From Cellvibrionales bacterium UBA5860 (lineage in GTDB: Bacteria > Pseudomonadota > Gammaproteobacteria > Pseudomonadales > Porticoccaceae), in contig DJFY01000028.1 of the NCBI GenBank assembly GCA_002431545.1, positions 37,052-45,037 of the forward strand: a stretch of 7,986 nt of DNA, in the 5' to 3' direction. Below are positions 1-6,324 of the stretch, piece after piece. The notes under the pieces were generated by a model. It did no database searches, was not told the DNA's origin, and saw nothing but the letters and a program-made list of their open reading frames with translations. The position numbers and the translations under genes were made by a program. Numbering within the stretch: the stretch's first letter is position 1; each line of letters begins with the position of its first letter.

Positions 1-826
1 AGCGATTGCGGAAGCGTGCCAGGGTCTGAGGTGTGAGCCCGATCTCCGGCACCAGCACCAGCGCTTGTTGTCCCCGGGCGAGCACGCGGGCGATGATCTG
101 CAGGTAGACCTCGGTTTTACCGCTACCGGTTTCGCCTTCAAGCAGGTAGGCCTGGTAGTGCGCGGGATCGATCGCGTCGACAGTTGCCCGCTGCTCAGGG
201 GTGAGTTCGAGCGCTCGCTCCGCCAGGACATCGGCAGTTTCGGTGTTTTCAGGCTCCGCCCTACGCTGCACGGTTTCGATCAAGCGTTTTTCGCGCAAGG
301 TGCGCAACGTCGCCGAAGTGACTCCCGCCGCTGCTAGCGCGGGGCGCTCGACTTCGCCGTTTTGCAGTAGGCGGAGTACCTGTTGTTGTCGCGGGGCCCG
401 CTTGAGCGCATCTGCGGGCAAACCGAGGCCGTGCTCGGTGAGACGCCAGAGGGTCTCGGTGGGCAGGGCCTTGCCAGTGCGTAGCGCCGGGGGTAGGGCT
501 TTCAGTAACACTTCACCCAGGGGGTGGTGATAATAGCGGGCGCTCCACAAGAGCAGACTGAATAGCCGCTCGTTAAACAGGGGTTCGGCGTCCAGCACAT
601 CGCCGATGGCTTTGAGCCGCTGCTGCGCTATCTGGCTATTACTCCGGGGAGCGACGATGACGCCGACGACAGAGCGCCGCCCAAAAGGTACGCGCACGCG
701 TATACCGGGTTGCAAGGGCGACTGGCTGGATGCCTCTGCGGGCGGCAGATAGTCGAAGGTGCGGCGTAACGGAGAGGGGACAGCGACCTGGTAGACCAGT
801 GTGCCGGAGTCTTTATCGCTGTTCAC
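1..826 (-). CDS. priA: Primosomal protein N' (PriA helicase), N-terminal part, cut by the window edge
   Basis: PriA is the 3'-5' superfamily 2 DNA helicase that recognises stalled forks and reloads the replisome through PriB/DnaT/DnaB. The window holds the first 275 codons; the family is usually about 730 residues, so the rest lies to the left. Residues 10-110 form the 3'-DNA-binding domain, with the family signatures RRTFDYLPP (21-29), RVRVPFGRR (43-51) and LLLWSARYYHHPLGEVL (91-107). A winged-helix region spans roughly 120-200. The helicase domain begins near 208 (LTPEQRATV), with Walker A GETGSGKT at 231-238 and motif Ia-like LVLVPEIGLTPQT at 256-268. The start is read as GTG at 824-826 because PriA proteins begin just before this conserved domain; the frame stays open upstream and no strong ribosome binding site is visible, so the exact start is uncertain. 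The gene is divergent from rpmE. Identification rests on recalled similarity to E. coli PriA and is firm. Confidence 0.95.
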   Translation of the reverse strand, partial: MNSDKDSGTLVYQVAVPSPLRRTFDYLPPAEASSQSPLQPGIRVRVPFGRRSVVGVIVAPRSNSQIAQQRLKAIGDVLDAEPLFNERLFSLLLWSARYYHHPLGEVLLKALPPALRTGKALPTETLWRLTEHGLGLPADALKRAPRQQQVLRLLQNGEVERPALAAAGVTSATLRTLREKRLIETVQRRAEPENTETADVLAERALELTPEQRATVDAIDPAHYQAYLLEGETGSGKTEVYLQIIARVLARGQQALVLVPEIGLTPQTLARFRNR

Positions 827-833
827 TAACGTC

Positions 834-861
834 TTGAAACCTTGTTGCTTTCTGGTAGTAT
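834..861 (+). promoter_or_regulatory. Probable sigma-70 promoter of rpmE (extended -10)
   Basis: TTGAAA at 834-839 is a near-consensus -35. After 16 bp comes TAGTAT at 856-861, preceded by TGG at 853-855, which gives an extended -10 (TGn). Transcription would start near 868, leaving a leader of about 140 nt before the rpmE ATG. The site lies just upstream of the priA start and points away from it, as expected for a strong ribosomal-protein promoter in a divergent spacer. No experimental start is known here. Confidence 0.7.
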
Positions 862-872
862 GCGCGCTCTTG

Positions 873-998
873 GCCGCCCTGAGGCGGCGCATAATCGGCC
901 GTTCGGACCGGAACTTTACCAAAGTAAAGCAATGAGGTGAGGCGCAGGTGCGCCCGAAGCGGCCGATTCACGGCAATTTACTTACTGTGTCATAGTAA
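873..998 (+). promoter_or_regulatory. Structured 5' leader of rpmE, candidate L31 autoregulatory element
   Basis: Helices can be drawn by hand. (i) GCCGCC 873-878 pairs with GGCGGC 883-888 around a CTGA loop. (ii) A long closing helix is made by AATCGGCCG 893-901 with CGGCCGATT 960-968 (9 bp), continued by TTCGG 902-906 with CCGAA 954-958; only G959 is bulged. (iii) Inside it, CTTTAC 914-919 pairs with GTAAAG 924-929, and GCGC 942-945 pairs with GCGC 950-953, giving a three-way junction. (iv) TTACT 982-986 pairs with AGTAA 994-998 just before the ribosome binding region. Ribosomal protein leaders commonly fold so that surplus protein represses its own mRNA, and L31 leaders have been reported in Gammaproteobacteria. 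Whether this one belongs to that class is inference. The leader contains no good small gene. Confidence 0.6.
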
Positions 999-1009
999 TG
1001 GGTGATCAC

Positions 1010-1228
1010 ATGAAAGCAGAAATTCATCCCGCATACGGCAAACTGACCGCGACCTGCAGTTGCGGCAATGTCGTCGAAGTCGGCTCCACCCTGTCGGACA
1101 GTATTCACGTTGATGTGTGCTCCCAGTGTCACCCCTTTTACACGGGCAAGCAGAAAATCACCGACACCGGCGGCCGCATTGATCGCTTCAACAAACGCTT
1201 CGGCAACGTCGGTAGCGGTAAAAAGTAA
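1010..1228 (+). CDS. rpmE: 50S ribosomal protein L31, zinc-binding (C+) type
   Basis: The 72-residue product is normal length for bL31 and closely follows the family: MKAEIHPAYGKL at the start, TCSCGN at 15-20, VCSQCHPFYTGKQ at 36-48 and GGRIDRFNKRF at 54-64. Cys16, Cys18, Cys37 and Cys40 are the four zinc ligands of the C+ form, so the cell would use this version when zinc is available; whether a zinc-free C- paralogue exists cannot be seen here. L31 sits on the 50S central protuberance and forms an intersubunit bridge. The ATG at 1010 is chosen over the in-frame ATG at 998 because L31 starts MK-x-x-IHP and GGTGA at 1001-1005 can act as ribosome binding site. That site and the palindrome GTGATCAC (1002-1009) directly abut the start, where L31 or a leader fold could block initiation. 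Nuclease gene follows after 39 nt. Confidence 0.97.
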   Translation: MKAEIHPAYGKLTATCSCGNVVEVGSTLSDSIHVDVCSQCHPFYTGKQKITDTGGRIDRFNKRFGNVGSGKK

Positions 1229-1267
1229 CCTCCGTTTAGCTTGTCCCGGCCGCACTGGCGGCTTGTC

Positions 1268-2086
1268 ATGAAGACTATAGCGAAGGCGTCGCGGTGTATC
1301 CTCGGCGCCTTTTTACTATCCCCGTCGCTACTCTTCTCTCCCTGGGCTTCGTCTGCGGACTGCCGCCCGCCCGGGCGGGGAGAGACCGTGCAGGTTGAGT
1401 ATGTCGTCGATGGCGACTCCGTGCGTTTGAGCGATGGCCGCAGTGTGCGCCTTATCGGCATCAATACCCCGGAGCTGAAGCCACGCAATCGACCGCCCGA
1501 GTCCCTGGCGATCGAGGCGCGGCAGGCAGTCGTGAATTTTCTGGCTGCGGATGGCGATATCTTGTTTTATGTCGATCAAGGCAAGCGCGATCGACACGGG
1601 CGTTATCTGGGACACCTGTTCAGGCGCGATGCCGCCGGTCTGCATAGCCTGGAAAGACATTTGCTTCTACAGGGCCTGGCCTATCACGTCGCGATTCCAC
1701 CCAATCTGAGTATGGCAGAATGTTTTGCCATCGCCGAGGACACTGCGCGGGTGTATGGGCGTGGTTTGTGGCTTCAGGCCAATTCGGTGGCGTCACGCGA
1801 GGTCCGCCGCGGCGGCTATCAGCGGGTCAGCGGTGTGGTGAAGAGCGTTTCGCTGGGCAAGGTCTGGTGGATCAATCTGGAGGGCGGTTTTGTCGCAGTT
1901 ATTTACCCGGAGAATCACCGATTTTTCGATCCGTCCGCCGTGCGTAACTGGTCGGGGCGACGCATCGAGATAGAAGGCTGGGTGTATGGCGTTTCCAAAG
2001 AGGGGCGACGCCAGTGGCGGGTCAAGTTGGAAACGCCTTACGCGGTGAATCGTGTTACGGACGACAAAGTGTTTACCTGGTGGTAG
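1268..2086 (+). CDS. Secreted thermonuclease-family (SNase-like) nuclease
   Basis: The 272-residue protein starts with a Sec signal peptide: MKTIAKASR, a hydrophobic stretch at 10-26, and likely cleavage after Ala30 (SSA-D). Residues 40-180 are a staphylococcal nuclease fold. Motifs are VVDGDSVRL at 46-54, VRLIGINTPEL at 60-70 and DRHGRYLGHLFR at 108-119. By family alignment Arg61, Glu69 and Arg112 match catalytic Arg35, Glu43 and Arg87 of S. aureus nuclease, so calcium-dependent phosphodiesterase activity on DNA or RNA outside the cytoplasm is plausible. Residues about 188-262 add a beta-rich C-terminal domain (VSGVVKSVSLGKVWWINL, RIEIEGWV) that looks like an OB-type fold. An in-frame TTG at 1241 would put nine residues in front of the signal peptide, so ATG 1268 is preferred; only a weak GGCGG precedes it. 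It probably shares the rpmE transcript. As I recall, Pseudomonas also has a nuclease gene beside rpmE, but the true substrate is unknown. Confidence 0.88.
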   Translation: MKTIAKASRCILGAFLLSPSLLFSPWASSADCRPPGRGETVQVEYVVDGDSVRLSDGRSVRLIGINTPELKPRNRPPESLAIEARQAVVNFLAADGDILFYVDQGKRDRHGRYLGHLFRRDAAGLHSLERHLLLQGLAYHVAIPPNLSMAECFAIAEDTARVYGRGLWLQANSVASREVRRGGYQRVSGVVKSVSLGKVWWINLEGGFVAVIYPENHRFFDPSAVRNWSGRRIEIEGWVYGVSKEGRRQWRVKLETPYAVNRVTDDKVFTWW

Positions 2087-2130
2087 AGGCGTCGTGTCCT
2101 TCCTGGTGTCCGCCACCTCTTGGCCAGCTT

Positions 2131-3108
2131 TCAGAAATCCCAGCTCAGGGAAGTGCTGTACTTAAAATCGTTATGCTTTATGTCGTCGGCGATATCGGAA
2201 TCGTATTCGTTGATCAGGCCGATTTTTAGGCGCATAGCCCCATTTAGTTTGTTGACCCAGTCGAGTGATGTGATATTGCGATACTCGCCAAATTCGTCGA
2301 GCTGGGGATAGAGCGTATTGGTGAATTCAATTTTATGGTGTTCGGATAAACTCCAGGCGCTGACGATCTCCAGCAAACCTTCTGGCGACACATTATCTTC
2401 ATCACCGCCGAATTCCCGATTCGCGCCCAGGCCAGCCTTACCACGCAATACCCAGGTTGCCCTGTCGACAAAGTCGTAACCGTAACCGCCGGCGACGTTT
2501 ACCCGGTAATCCCAGTCCTGGAATTCGTCCCAATCGAAGCGGCCCGAGGCAAACTTAAATCGTGGTGACCCAGGCATTAGCCAGTCGCGTTCGGTTTGGG
2601 CGAAGAACTCGTCGCGTGATTTGGCACCGTCCTCTTCAGCGGAATCGTAGGCCATTTGTACCTGCCAGCGAAGTGCATCTGTTTCGGTCTTGGCGCTCAA
2701 CGCTGTGTGGATGTTGCGCGATTGCGAGTTACCCTCGGCACCGCTGATGCCGAGATCGAACTGTCGGTCCCAGTCTGGCGCAAACCAGGCCAGAACGGGT
2801 TGCTCCTTCGGGGGAGGCGCTTCGCTTGGCACTTGCAGGTCAATGTTTTCCGCGAGAGTCTGGGGTGTCGGTAGCGCCGCTTGCACAGGTTCCAGCAGCT
2901 GCGATTCCGCCAGTTGGATGTCGCCCAGGACTTCGTGGCGTAGGATCAGGTAGCCCTCTTCCCGGCGCAGAACCTCGCCGTTCAGGATATCGCCGTTGGC
3001 TAGTGTCAATTGTGTACTGTTTACCGCTTGGGGTGTGGCGTCGGTATTGGCGGTGACTTGAGCCAGGGGGGATAACATTAAGAGTATTAATAACGCGGTA
3101 TATTTCAT
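2131..3108 (-). CDS. DUF481 (YdiY-like) outer-membrane beta-barrel protein
   Basis: The 325-residue protein has a signal peptide (MKYTALLILLMLSPLAQVTA, cleavage after Ala20) and ends in Trp-Asp-Phe; a terminal Phe is the usual BAM recognition signal of outer-membrane barrels. Residues 32-72 form a small beta domain (LTLANGDILNGEVL, YLILRHEVLGDIQL) resembling the SH3-like N-terminal part seen in many DUF481 proteins. A Pro-rich linker covers about 78-104. Residues 112-325 alternate polar and hydrophobic residues in barrel strands, with the family-type ending NEYDSDIADDIKHNDFKYSTSLSWDF-like (300-325). The E. coli relative YdiY is acid-induced and others are called salt-induced, but the molecular job is not established. 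ATG 3106-3108 is preceded by AGAAGGAT about 14 nt upstream, a rather long gap. It converges with the nuclease gene across 44 bp with no clear terminator, and no confident promoter is seen. Confidence 0.85.
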   Translation of the reverse strand: MKYTALLILLMLSPLAQVTANTDATPQAVNSTQLTLANGDILNGEVLRREEGYLILRHEVLGDIQLAESQLLEPVQAALPTPQTLAENIDLQVPSEAPPPKEQPVLAWFAPDWDRQFDLGISGAEGNSQSRNIHTALSAKTETDALRWQVQMAYDSAEEDGAKSRDEFFAQTERDWLMPGSPRFKFASGRFDWDEFQDWDYRVNVAGGYGYDFVDRATWVLRGKAGLGANREFGGDEDNVSPEGLLEIVSAWSLSEHHKIEFTNTLYPQLDEFGEYRNITSLDWVNKLNGAMRLKIGLINEYDSDIADDIKHNDFKYSTSLSWDF

Positions 3109-3454
3109 AACCGTTTCGCGAATCCTTCTAAAAAGTAACTAAAATGAACTAGACAACGTCGGGGTGGCAGAGGTTCTGGCATGGCGAAATTTTTGGGGAT
3201 GTCTCGCTGAAGAAGAACTGTTATTTCCCTCAGACAACTACAGGTGTGATACGGCAACGCGTGTTAATGCCTGATACTGGCTGGTTATTGAGACTAGTTC
3301 GTTCAGTCTAACATGCAGCGTGCGCTAGTTGTGGTGGTCGCGCGTGGCGAAAGTTTCTGCTGGCTGACTTTGCGGTAGATAGTCTCGGGCGAGTTGTGCT
3401 TTGCGTCAGTAAAAGCGCGCTCGCGAATCGATGACTTGTAGACTGTGTAGACCT

Positions 3455-3489
3455 AGGGCCTGTTAACCTGTTTAGTGTTAACAGGCCCT
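3455..3489. repeat. Perfect 13-bp inverted repeat with 9-nt loop
   Basis: AGGGCCTGTTAAC (3455-3467) is followed after CTGTTTAGT by its exact reverse complement GTTAACAGGCCCT (3477-3489). It lies 48 bp downstream of the CoAT-D stop. As RNA this would be a strong hairpin and may help end or protect the CoA-transferase transcript. Neither strand has a T-run after the stem, so it is not a canonical intrinsic terminator. The arm also looks like the terminal inverted repeats of some insertion sequences, and the CTAG at its left edge (3453-3456) is a target type used by IS5-like elements. A relic of such an element is an alternative, not shown. Confidence 0.75.
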
Positions 3490-3513
3490 GGCACATAAGA
3501 TAATAGTTGTGCC
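3490..3513. repeat. Small stem-loop adjoining the 13-bp inverted repeat
   Basis: GGCACA (3490-3495) can pair with TGTGCC (3508-3513) around a 12-nt AT-rich loop. It directly abuts the larger inverted repeat and would be the first hairpin formed after the CoAT-D stop on the minus-strand transcript. A role as transcript 3'-end structure is inferred from position only. Confidence 0.4.
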
Positions 3514-3536
3514 GAACGTTAATCAGAGGTACAGCG

Positions 3537-4742
3537 CTATATATTTTTGGCGGCAATGATGCCGTTCGATTCCAGTGCTTTTATTTTGTCCTCCTCATAG
3601 TGCAGATATTCCCGGAGAATTTCGTGATTGTGTTGGCCCAGAGTGCCGGCTCTCAGGTCCGGGGGTTCCGGGAATTCGGAAAAGCGTAGAGGGGTTCGAG
3701 GAATCCGAATATCGCCAAAAATATCGTCCTTGATGGTACGCACAGAGCCCCGCTCCTTGACGTGAGGGTGGTCCATGAATTCCGCGATATTAAGAATCGG
3801 CGCGCAGGGTACTCGGTTGGCTTCCAGGACTTCTATGGCCTGGTAGATATCCTCCTGGGTATCGAGCCAGTCCTGGATAGCGCCATTAATTTCGTCTTTA
3901 TATTTACCGGCATCAGCCGGATTTTTGAACCGGGGGTCGTTGGCCATATCCGGTCGGTTGATGGCTTTAGTTAGACCTCCCCACTGGTTCAGGCCGACGA
4001 TAAACATATATTTATCCTTGCATTTGAAAATGCCGGCTCCTGCCAGCAGGTAATGCTCTGGTCCGGCCCGGTGGGGCAACATCTGACCGCCCGTGCTGTC
4101 GTAGAGTTGTACGCTGAGTTCGTGAAAACTGAATAGAACTTCAATCAGGGAGATGTCGATGTGCTGACCGCTGCCGCCTTTCAGGCGGTGCATCAGGGCC
4201 ATGACAATGGCCGCACAGGCATGGGCGCCGGTAGCGATGTCGCCAAAGGCAAAATCACCGTATACGGGGGTGTCGTCTTTTTTACCCAGTAAATCGATAA
4301 TGCCGGCGTAGGACTGGCCAATCCAGTCAAAGCCTGGCAGCTCGGCCAGGGGGCCGGTCTGGCCGAAACAGGAGATGGAGCACATTACCAGGTTGGGATT
4401 GATTTCCTTAAGGGTTTCCCAGTCCATGTTATGGCGTTTCATGACGCCGGGTTTAAAATTTTCGACCACCACATCGGCCTGTTTGATGAGTTCGTGGCAG
4501 ATCGTCTGGGCCTCGGGCGATTCCAGATCCAGACACATGGACTTTTTGCCAATGTTGTGCTGAATGAAGTAGCCACTGCGCCCCTCCCGCTGCATGGGCA
4601 GAGTGCGGGCCAGTTCGCCGCCGAGGGGTTCAATTTTGATCACTTCGGCGCCGTGCTCGGCGAGCATTTTGGTGCAGTGTGGTCCGGCGACCACGTGGGT
4701 GAAATCGACGACTTTAAAACCGTCCAACATACGCTGGGTCAT
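3537..4742 (-). CDS. CoAT-D: class III (CaiB/BaiF, formyl-CoA-transferase-like) CoA-transferase
   Basis: The 401-residue product is normal length for the family, which moves CoA between carboxylic acids through acyl-aspartyl anhydride and thioester intermediates on one Asp, in interlocked dimers in the cytoplasm. Visible signatures: MLDGFKVVDFTHVVAGPHCT (5-24), GAEVIKIEP (31-39), GKKSMCLDL (65-73), ADVVVENFKPGVM (89-101), CSISCFGQTGP (121-131) and AFGDIATGAHA (165-175), where Asp168 is the candidate nucleophile; GGSGQHIDISLIE (189-201) and APILNIAEFMDHPH (314-327) follow. Substrates are unknown. Odd point: AGAGIFKCKD (234-243) has Gly where the CoAT-B and CoAT-C copies have Pro (APLG/APIG), next to the active-site half of the fold. 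It is closest to CoAT-C and shares its final codons. The ATG lies just after an AGGGG ribosome binding site inside a perfect palindrome. It has a 278-bp upstream gap, so a separate promoter is possible. Confidence 0.92.
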   Translation of the reverse strand: MTQRMLDGFKVVDFTHVVAGPHCTKMLAEHGAEVIKIEPLGGELARTLPMQREGRSGYFIQHNIGKKSMCLDLESPEAQTICHELIKQADVVVENFKPGVMKRHNMDWETLKEINPNLVMCSISCFGQTGPLAELPGFDWIGQSYAGIIDLLGKKDDTPVYGDFAFGDIATGAHACAAIVMALMHRLKGGSGQHIDISLIEVLFSFHELSVQLYDSTGGQMLPHRAGPEHYLLAGAGIFKCKDKYMFIVGLNQWGGLTKAINRPDMANDPRFKNPADAGKYKDEINGAIQDWLDTQEDIYQAIEVLEANRVPCAPILNIAEFMDHPHVKERGSVRTIKDDIFGDIRIPRTPLRFSEFPEPPDLRAGTLGQHNHEILREYLHYEEDKIKALESNGIIAAKNI

Positions 4743-4754
4743 AGGGGCGCCCCT
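4743..4754 (-). promoter_or_regulatory. Ribosome binding site of CoAT-D inside a 12-bp palindrome
   Basis: AGGGGCGCCCCT is a perfect palindrome directly abutting the ATG of CoAT-D. Its minus-strand AGGGG (4750-4754) is the only Shine-Dalgarno-like sequence before this start, with seven bases between it and the ATG. Without a loop it cannot fold on itself as a simple hairpin, but GGGG could pair with nearby C-runs, so translation may be structure-sensitive. The latter is inference. Confidence 0.5.
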
Positions 4755-5020
4755 GTAGTTTCTATAGTTATAAGATTTTTCGTAGCCCTACAATAATTGC
4801 AAAGTTTTACTTTTGTAAAGCGGGGCCGTTTAGGTTATCGCGCTCCCTCTTTGAAACCGAGATGCATAACAAAAAGCGGAACTTTCGGATATCCATATGA
4901 ACGTGATGTCCAGGGCTGTGGTACGAGGAGCTGCAATCCGTTTGAATCGCGGCCCGGAGTTCCAGATGGAGGTGACATCATACGGTGTCCAATTGGTATT
5001 AACTGGCCCCAGTATTTTCA
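4755..5020 (-). promoter_or_regulatory. Spacer between CoAT-C and CoAT-D with candidate promoter/operator
   Basis: This is the longest spacer inside the array and is AT-rich near CoAT-D. On the minus strand TATAAC (4767-4772) could be a -10, with TTGTAG 15 bp upstream as a poor -35. A 14-bp dyad TTTAC-N4-GTAAA lies at 4806-4819, flanked by outer G/C (4804 and 4821), a typical shape for a regulator operator. Another short palindrome, CCAATTGG, lies near 4988-4995. A 63-codon frame starts with a GTG overlapping the CoAT-C stop, but has no domain signature and is not called. Independent expression of CoAT-D is plausible, not shown. Confidence 0.3.
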
Positions 5021-6235
5021 CTATATATTTTTAGACTCAATAATTCCTTTGCTTTCCAATTGGGAAATTTGGTCGTCGCTATAATTGAGATACTTGCCAA
5101 GAATCTCGTGGTTGTACTGACCGAGCATGCCCGCTTGTGTGTCGGGGACATTTGGGAAATCCGAAAAGCGCAGTGGTGTACGCGGGATACGCAGCTCTCC
5201 CCACACGGGATCGGCGATAGTGCGGACGACTCCTCGCTCTTTGCAATGGGGTAGATCCATCACTTCCGGAATCGACAGGATGGGCGCGCAGGGGACTCTG
5301 TGTTCCTGCAACAGTTCTACGGCTTTGTGTACGTCGCCAACGCTGTCCAGCCAGGCCTCCACAGCTTCAGTTATTTCGTCACGGTATTGGCCGCGCGTGT
5401 TGAGGTCGTTGAGCCTTGGGTCTTCGAGCATATCTTCCCGCCCCATAGCTTTTGCCAAGCCTTCCCACTGATGGGCGAGGCCCAAAATAAAGATGAATCG
5501 ATCCTTGCAGCGATAAATGCCTATCGGTGCCAACAAGGTGTGGTAACGACCGGCTCGCTTAGGTTGGAATTCGCCCTTGCTGGTGTCATAGAGTTGTACG
5601 TGTAACTCGTGATAACTGAAGAGCACTTCGATTAACGACAGGTCGATGTGTTGCCCGCGACCACCTCTCAGCCGATGCAAAAGAGCTGAAACGATGGCGC
5701 CGTAGGCGTGGGCGCCGGTAGAGGCATCGCCAAAAGCGTATTCACCAAACACCGGAATGTCATCCGGATCTCCGGTCATATCGATGATGCCGGCATAGGA
5801 TTGCCCGATCCAGTCGTAGCCGGGAAGGTGAGATAGAGGCCCGGTCTGCCCGAAGCAGGAAATTGAACACATCACCAGGTCGGGATTTATATTTTTGAGG
5901 GTTTCCCAGTCCAGGTTGTGTTTTTTCATCACACCCGGCGAAAAGTTTTCCACCACTACGTCGGCATCCCTAATTAGCCGATGGCAGATGTCCTGACCTT
6001 CGGGCGTGGAAATATCCATACACATGGTTTTCTTGCCAATGTTGTGCTGAATAAAATAGGCGCTGCGCCCTTCCTTCTGGTTGGGTAATTGGCGCGAAAG
6101 TTCGCCACCTATGGGTTCAATCTTGATTACCTCGGCACCTTGTTCAGCCAGCATTTTTGTACAGTGTGGCCCGGCGACCACGTGGGTAAAGTCGATGACC
6201 CTGAAACCATCCAGCATGCATTTGGGCTCAGACAT
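5021..6235 (-). CDS. CoAT-C: class III (CaiB/BaiF, formyl-CoA-transferase-like) CoA-transferase
   Basis: The 404-residue product reads as a full-length, intact member of the family. In order it has MLDGFRVIDFTHVVAGPHCT (7-26), GAEVIKIEP (33-41), GKKTMCMDI (67-75), ADVVVENFSPGVM (91-103), CSISCFGQTGP (123-133), AFGDASTGAHA (167-177) with candidate nucleophile Asp170, GGRGQHIDLSLIE and, near the C-terminus, RVPCAPILSIPEVMDLPH. It is clearly most similar to CoAT-D along its whole length; PCAPIL, VRTI and RIPRTPLRFS in the C-terminal part separate the C/D pair from A/B. Most C/D differences fall in the segment after the active site (GEFQPKRAGRYHTLLAPIG), where acyl selectivity could differ. The ATG has a strong GAGGAG site at 6242-6247, six bases upstream. 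CoAT-B ends 89 bp upstream, consistent with one transcript. The reaction partners cannot be told from sequence. Confidence 0.92.
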   Translation of the reverse strand: MSEPKCMLDGFRVIDFTHVVAGPHCTKMLAEQGAEVIKIEPIGGELSRQLPNQKEGRSAYFIQHNIGKKTMCMDISTPEGQDICHRLIRDADVVVENFSPGVMKKHNLDWETLKNINPDLVMCSISCFGQTGPLSHLPGYDWIGQSYAGIIDMTGDPDDIPVFGEYAFGDASTGAHAYGAIVSALLHRLRGGRGQHIDLSLIEVLFSYHELHVQLYDTSKGEFQPKRAGRYHTLLAPIGIYRCKDRFIFILGLAHQWEGLAKAMGREDMLEDPRLNDLNTRGQYRDEITEAVEAWLDSVGDVHKAVELLQEHRVPCAPILSIPEVMDLPHCKERGVVRTIADPVWGELRIPRTPLRFSDFPNVPDTQAGMLGQYNHEILGKYLNYSDDQISQLESKGIIESKNI

Positions 6236-6324
6236 AGATCACTCCTCAATTATCGTTGTCAATCTTTTCGGAATGCTGCGCTTGCAACCGAACCCGCCTC
6301 AGGGCTGCGCCAGTGTTCGACCGG

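Larger units (their letters stand above)
3109..3536. other. Gene-free spacer between the DUF481 gene and CoAT-D
   Basis: No reading frame here has family signatures, a good start and a ribosome binding site together. An 82-codon minus-strand frame (3308-3556) overlaps the end of CoAT-D out of frame and has a low-complexity, arginine/serine/threonine-rich product, so it is not accepted. The left part should hold the promoter of the DUF481 gene, but I find no well-spaced -35/-10 pair. A small inverted repeat AGACT/AGTCT lies near 3290-3308. The right end holds two stem-loops, listed separately. No tRNA-like arms were seen. Confidence 0.6.

Noticed and set aside
65..530. Two plus-strand reading frames of 90 and 109 codons
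   Set aside because: They lie antisense to the clear PriA coding frame and have no domain signature; shadows of priA.
873..888. GC-rich hairpin GCCGCC/GGCGGC as an intrinsic terminator
   Set aside because: No T-run follows, and it lies just after the predicted rpmE transcription start, so a leader hairpin is the better reading.
998..1009. Upstream in-frame ATG for rpmE (adds MGDH)
   Set aside because: L31 proteins begin MK-x-x-IHP at the ATG of 1010, and the upstream ATG lies in the last leader hairpin with no ribosome binding site.
1241..1267. TTG start nine codons upstream for the nuclease
   Set aside because: It would place Arg/Trp/His-rich residues ahead of a typical signal peptide that starts at ATG 1268.
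2087..2130. Possible terminator between the convergent nuclease and DUF481 genes
   Set aside because: Only a 4-bp GGTG/CACC stem (2105-2117) is present, without a T-run; too weak to call.
3308..3556. 82-codon minus-strand reading frame downstream of CoAT-D
   Set aside because: It starts inside CoAT-D in another frame, contains the inverted repeat, and has no recognisable domain or ribosome binding site.
4830..5021. 63-codon minus-strand frame whose GTG overlaps the CoAT-C stop (TAGTG)
   Set aside because: The overlap could suggest translational coupling, but the product shows no domain, membrane segment or family likeness. Kept only as a remote possibility.
6241..6270. TTGACA and GATAAT motifs in the spacer before CoAT-C as a promoter
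   Set aside because: They overlap in the wrong order and spacing: GATAAT has no -35 at 16-18 bp, and the -10 position for TTGACA falls on the start codon.
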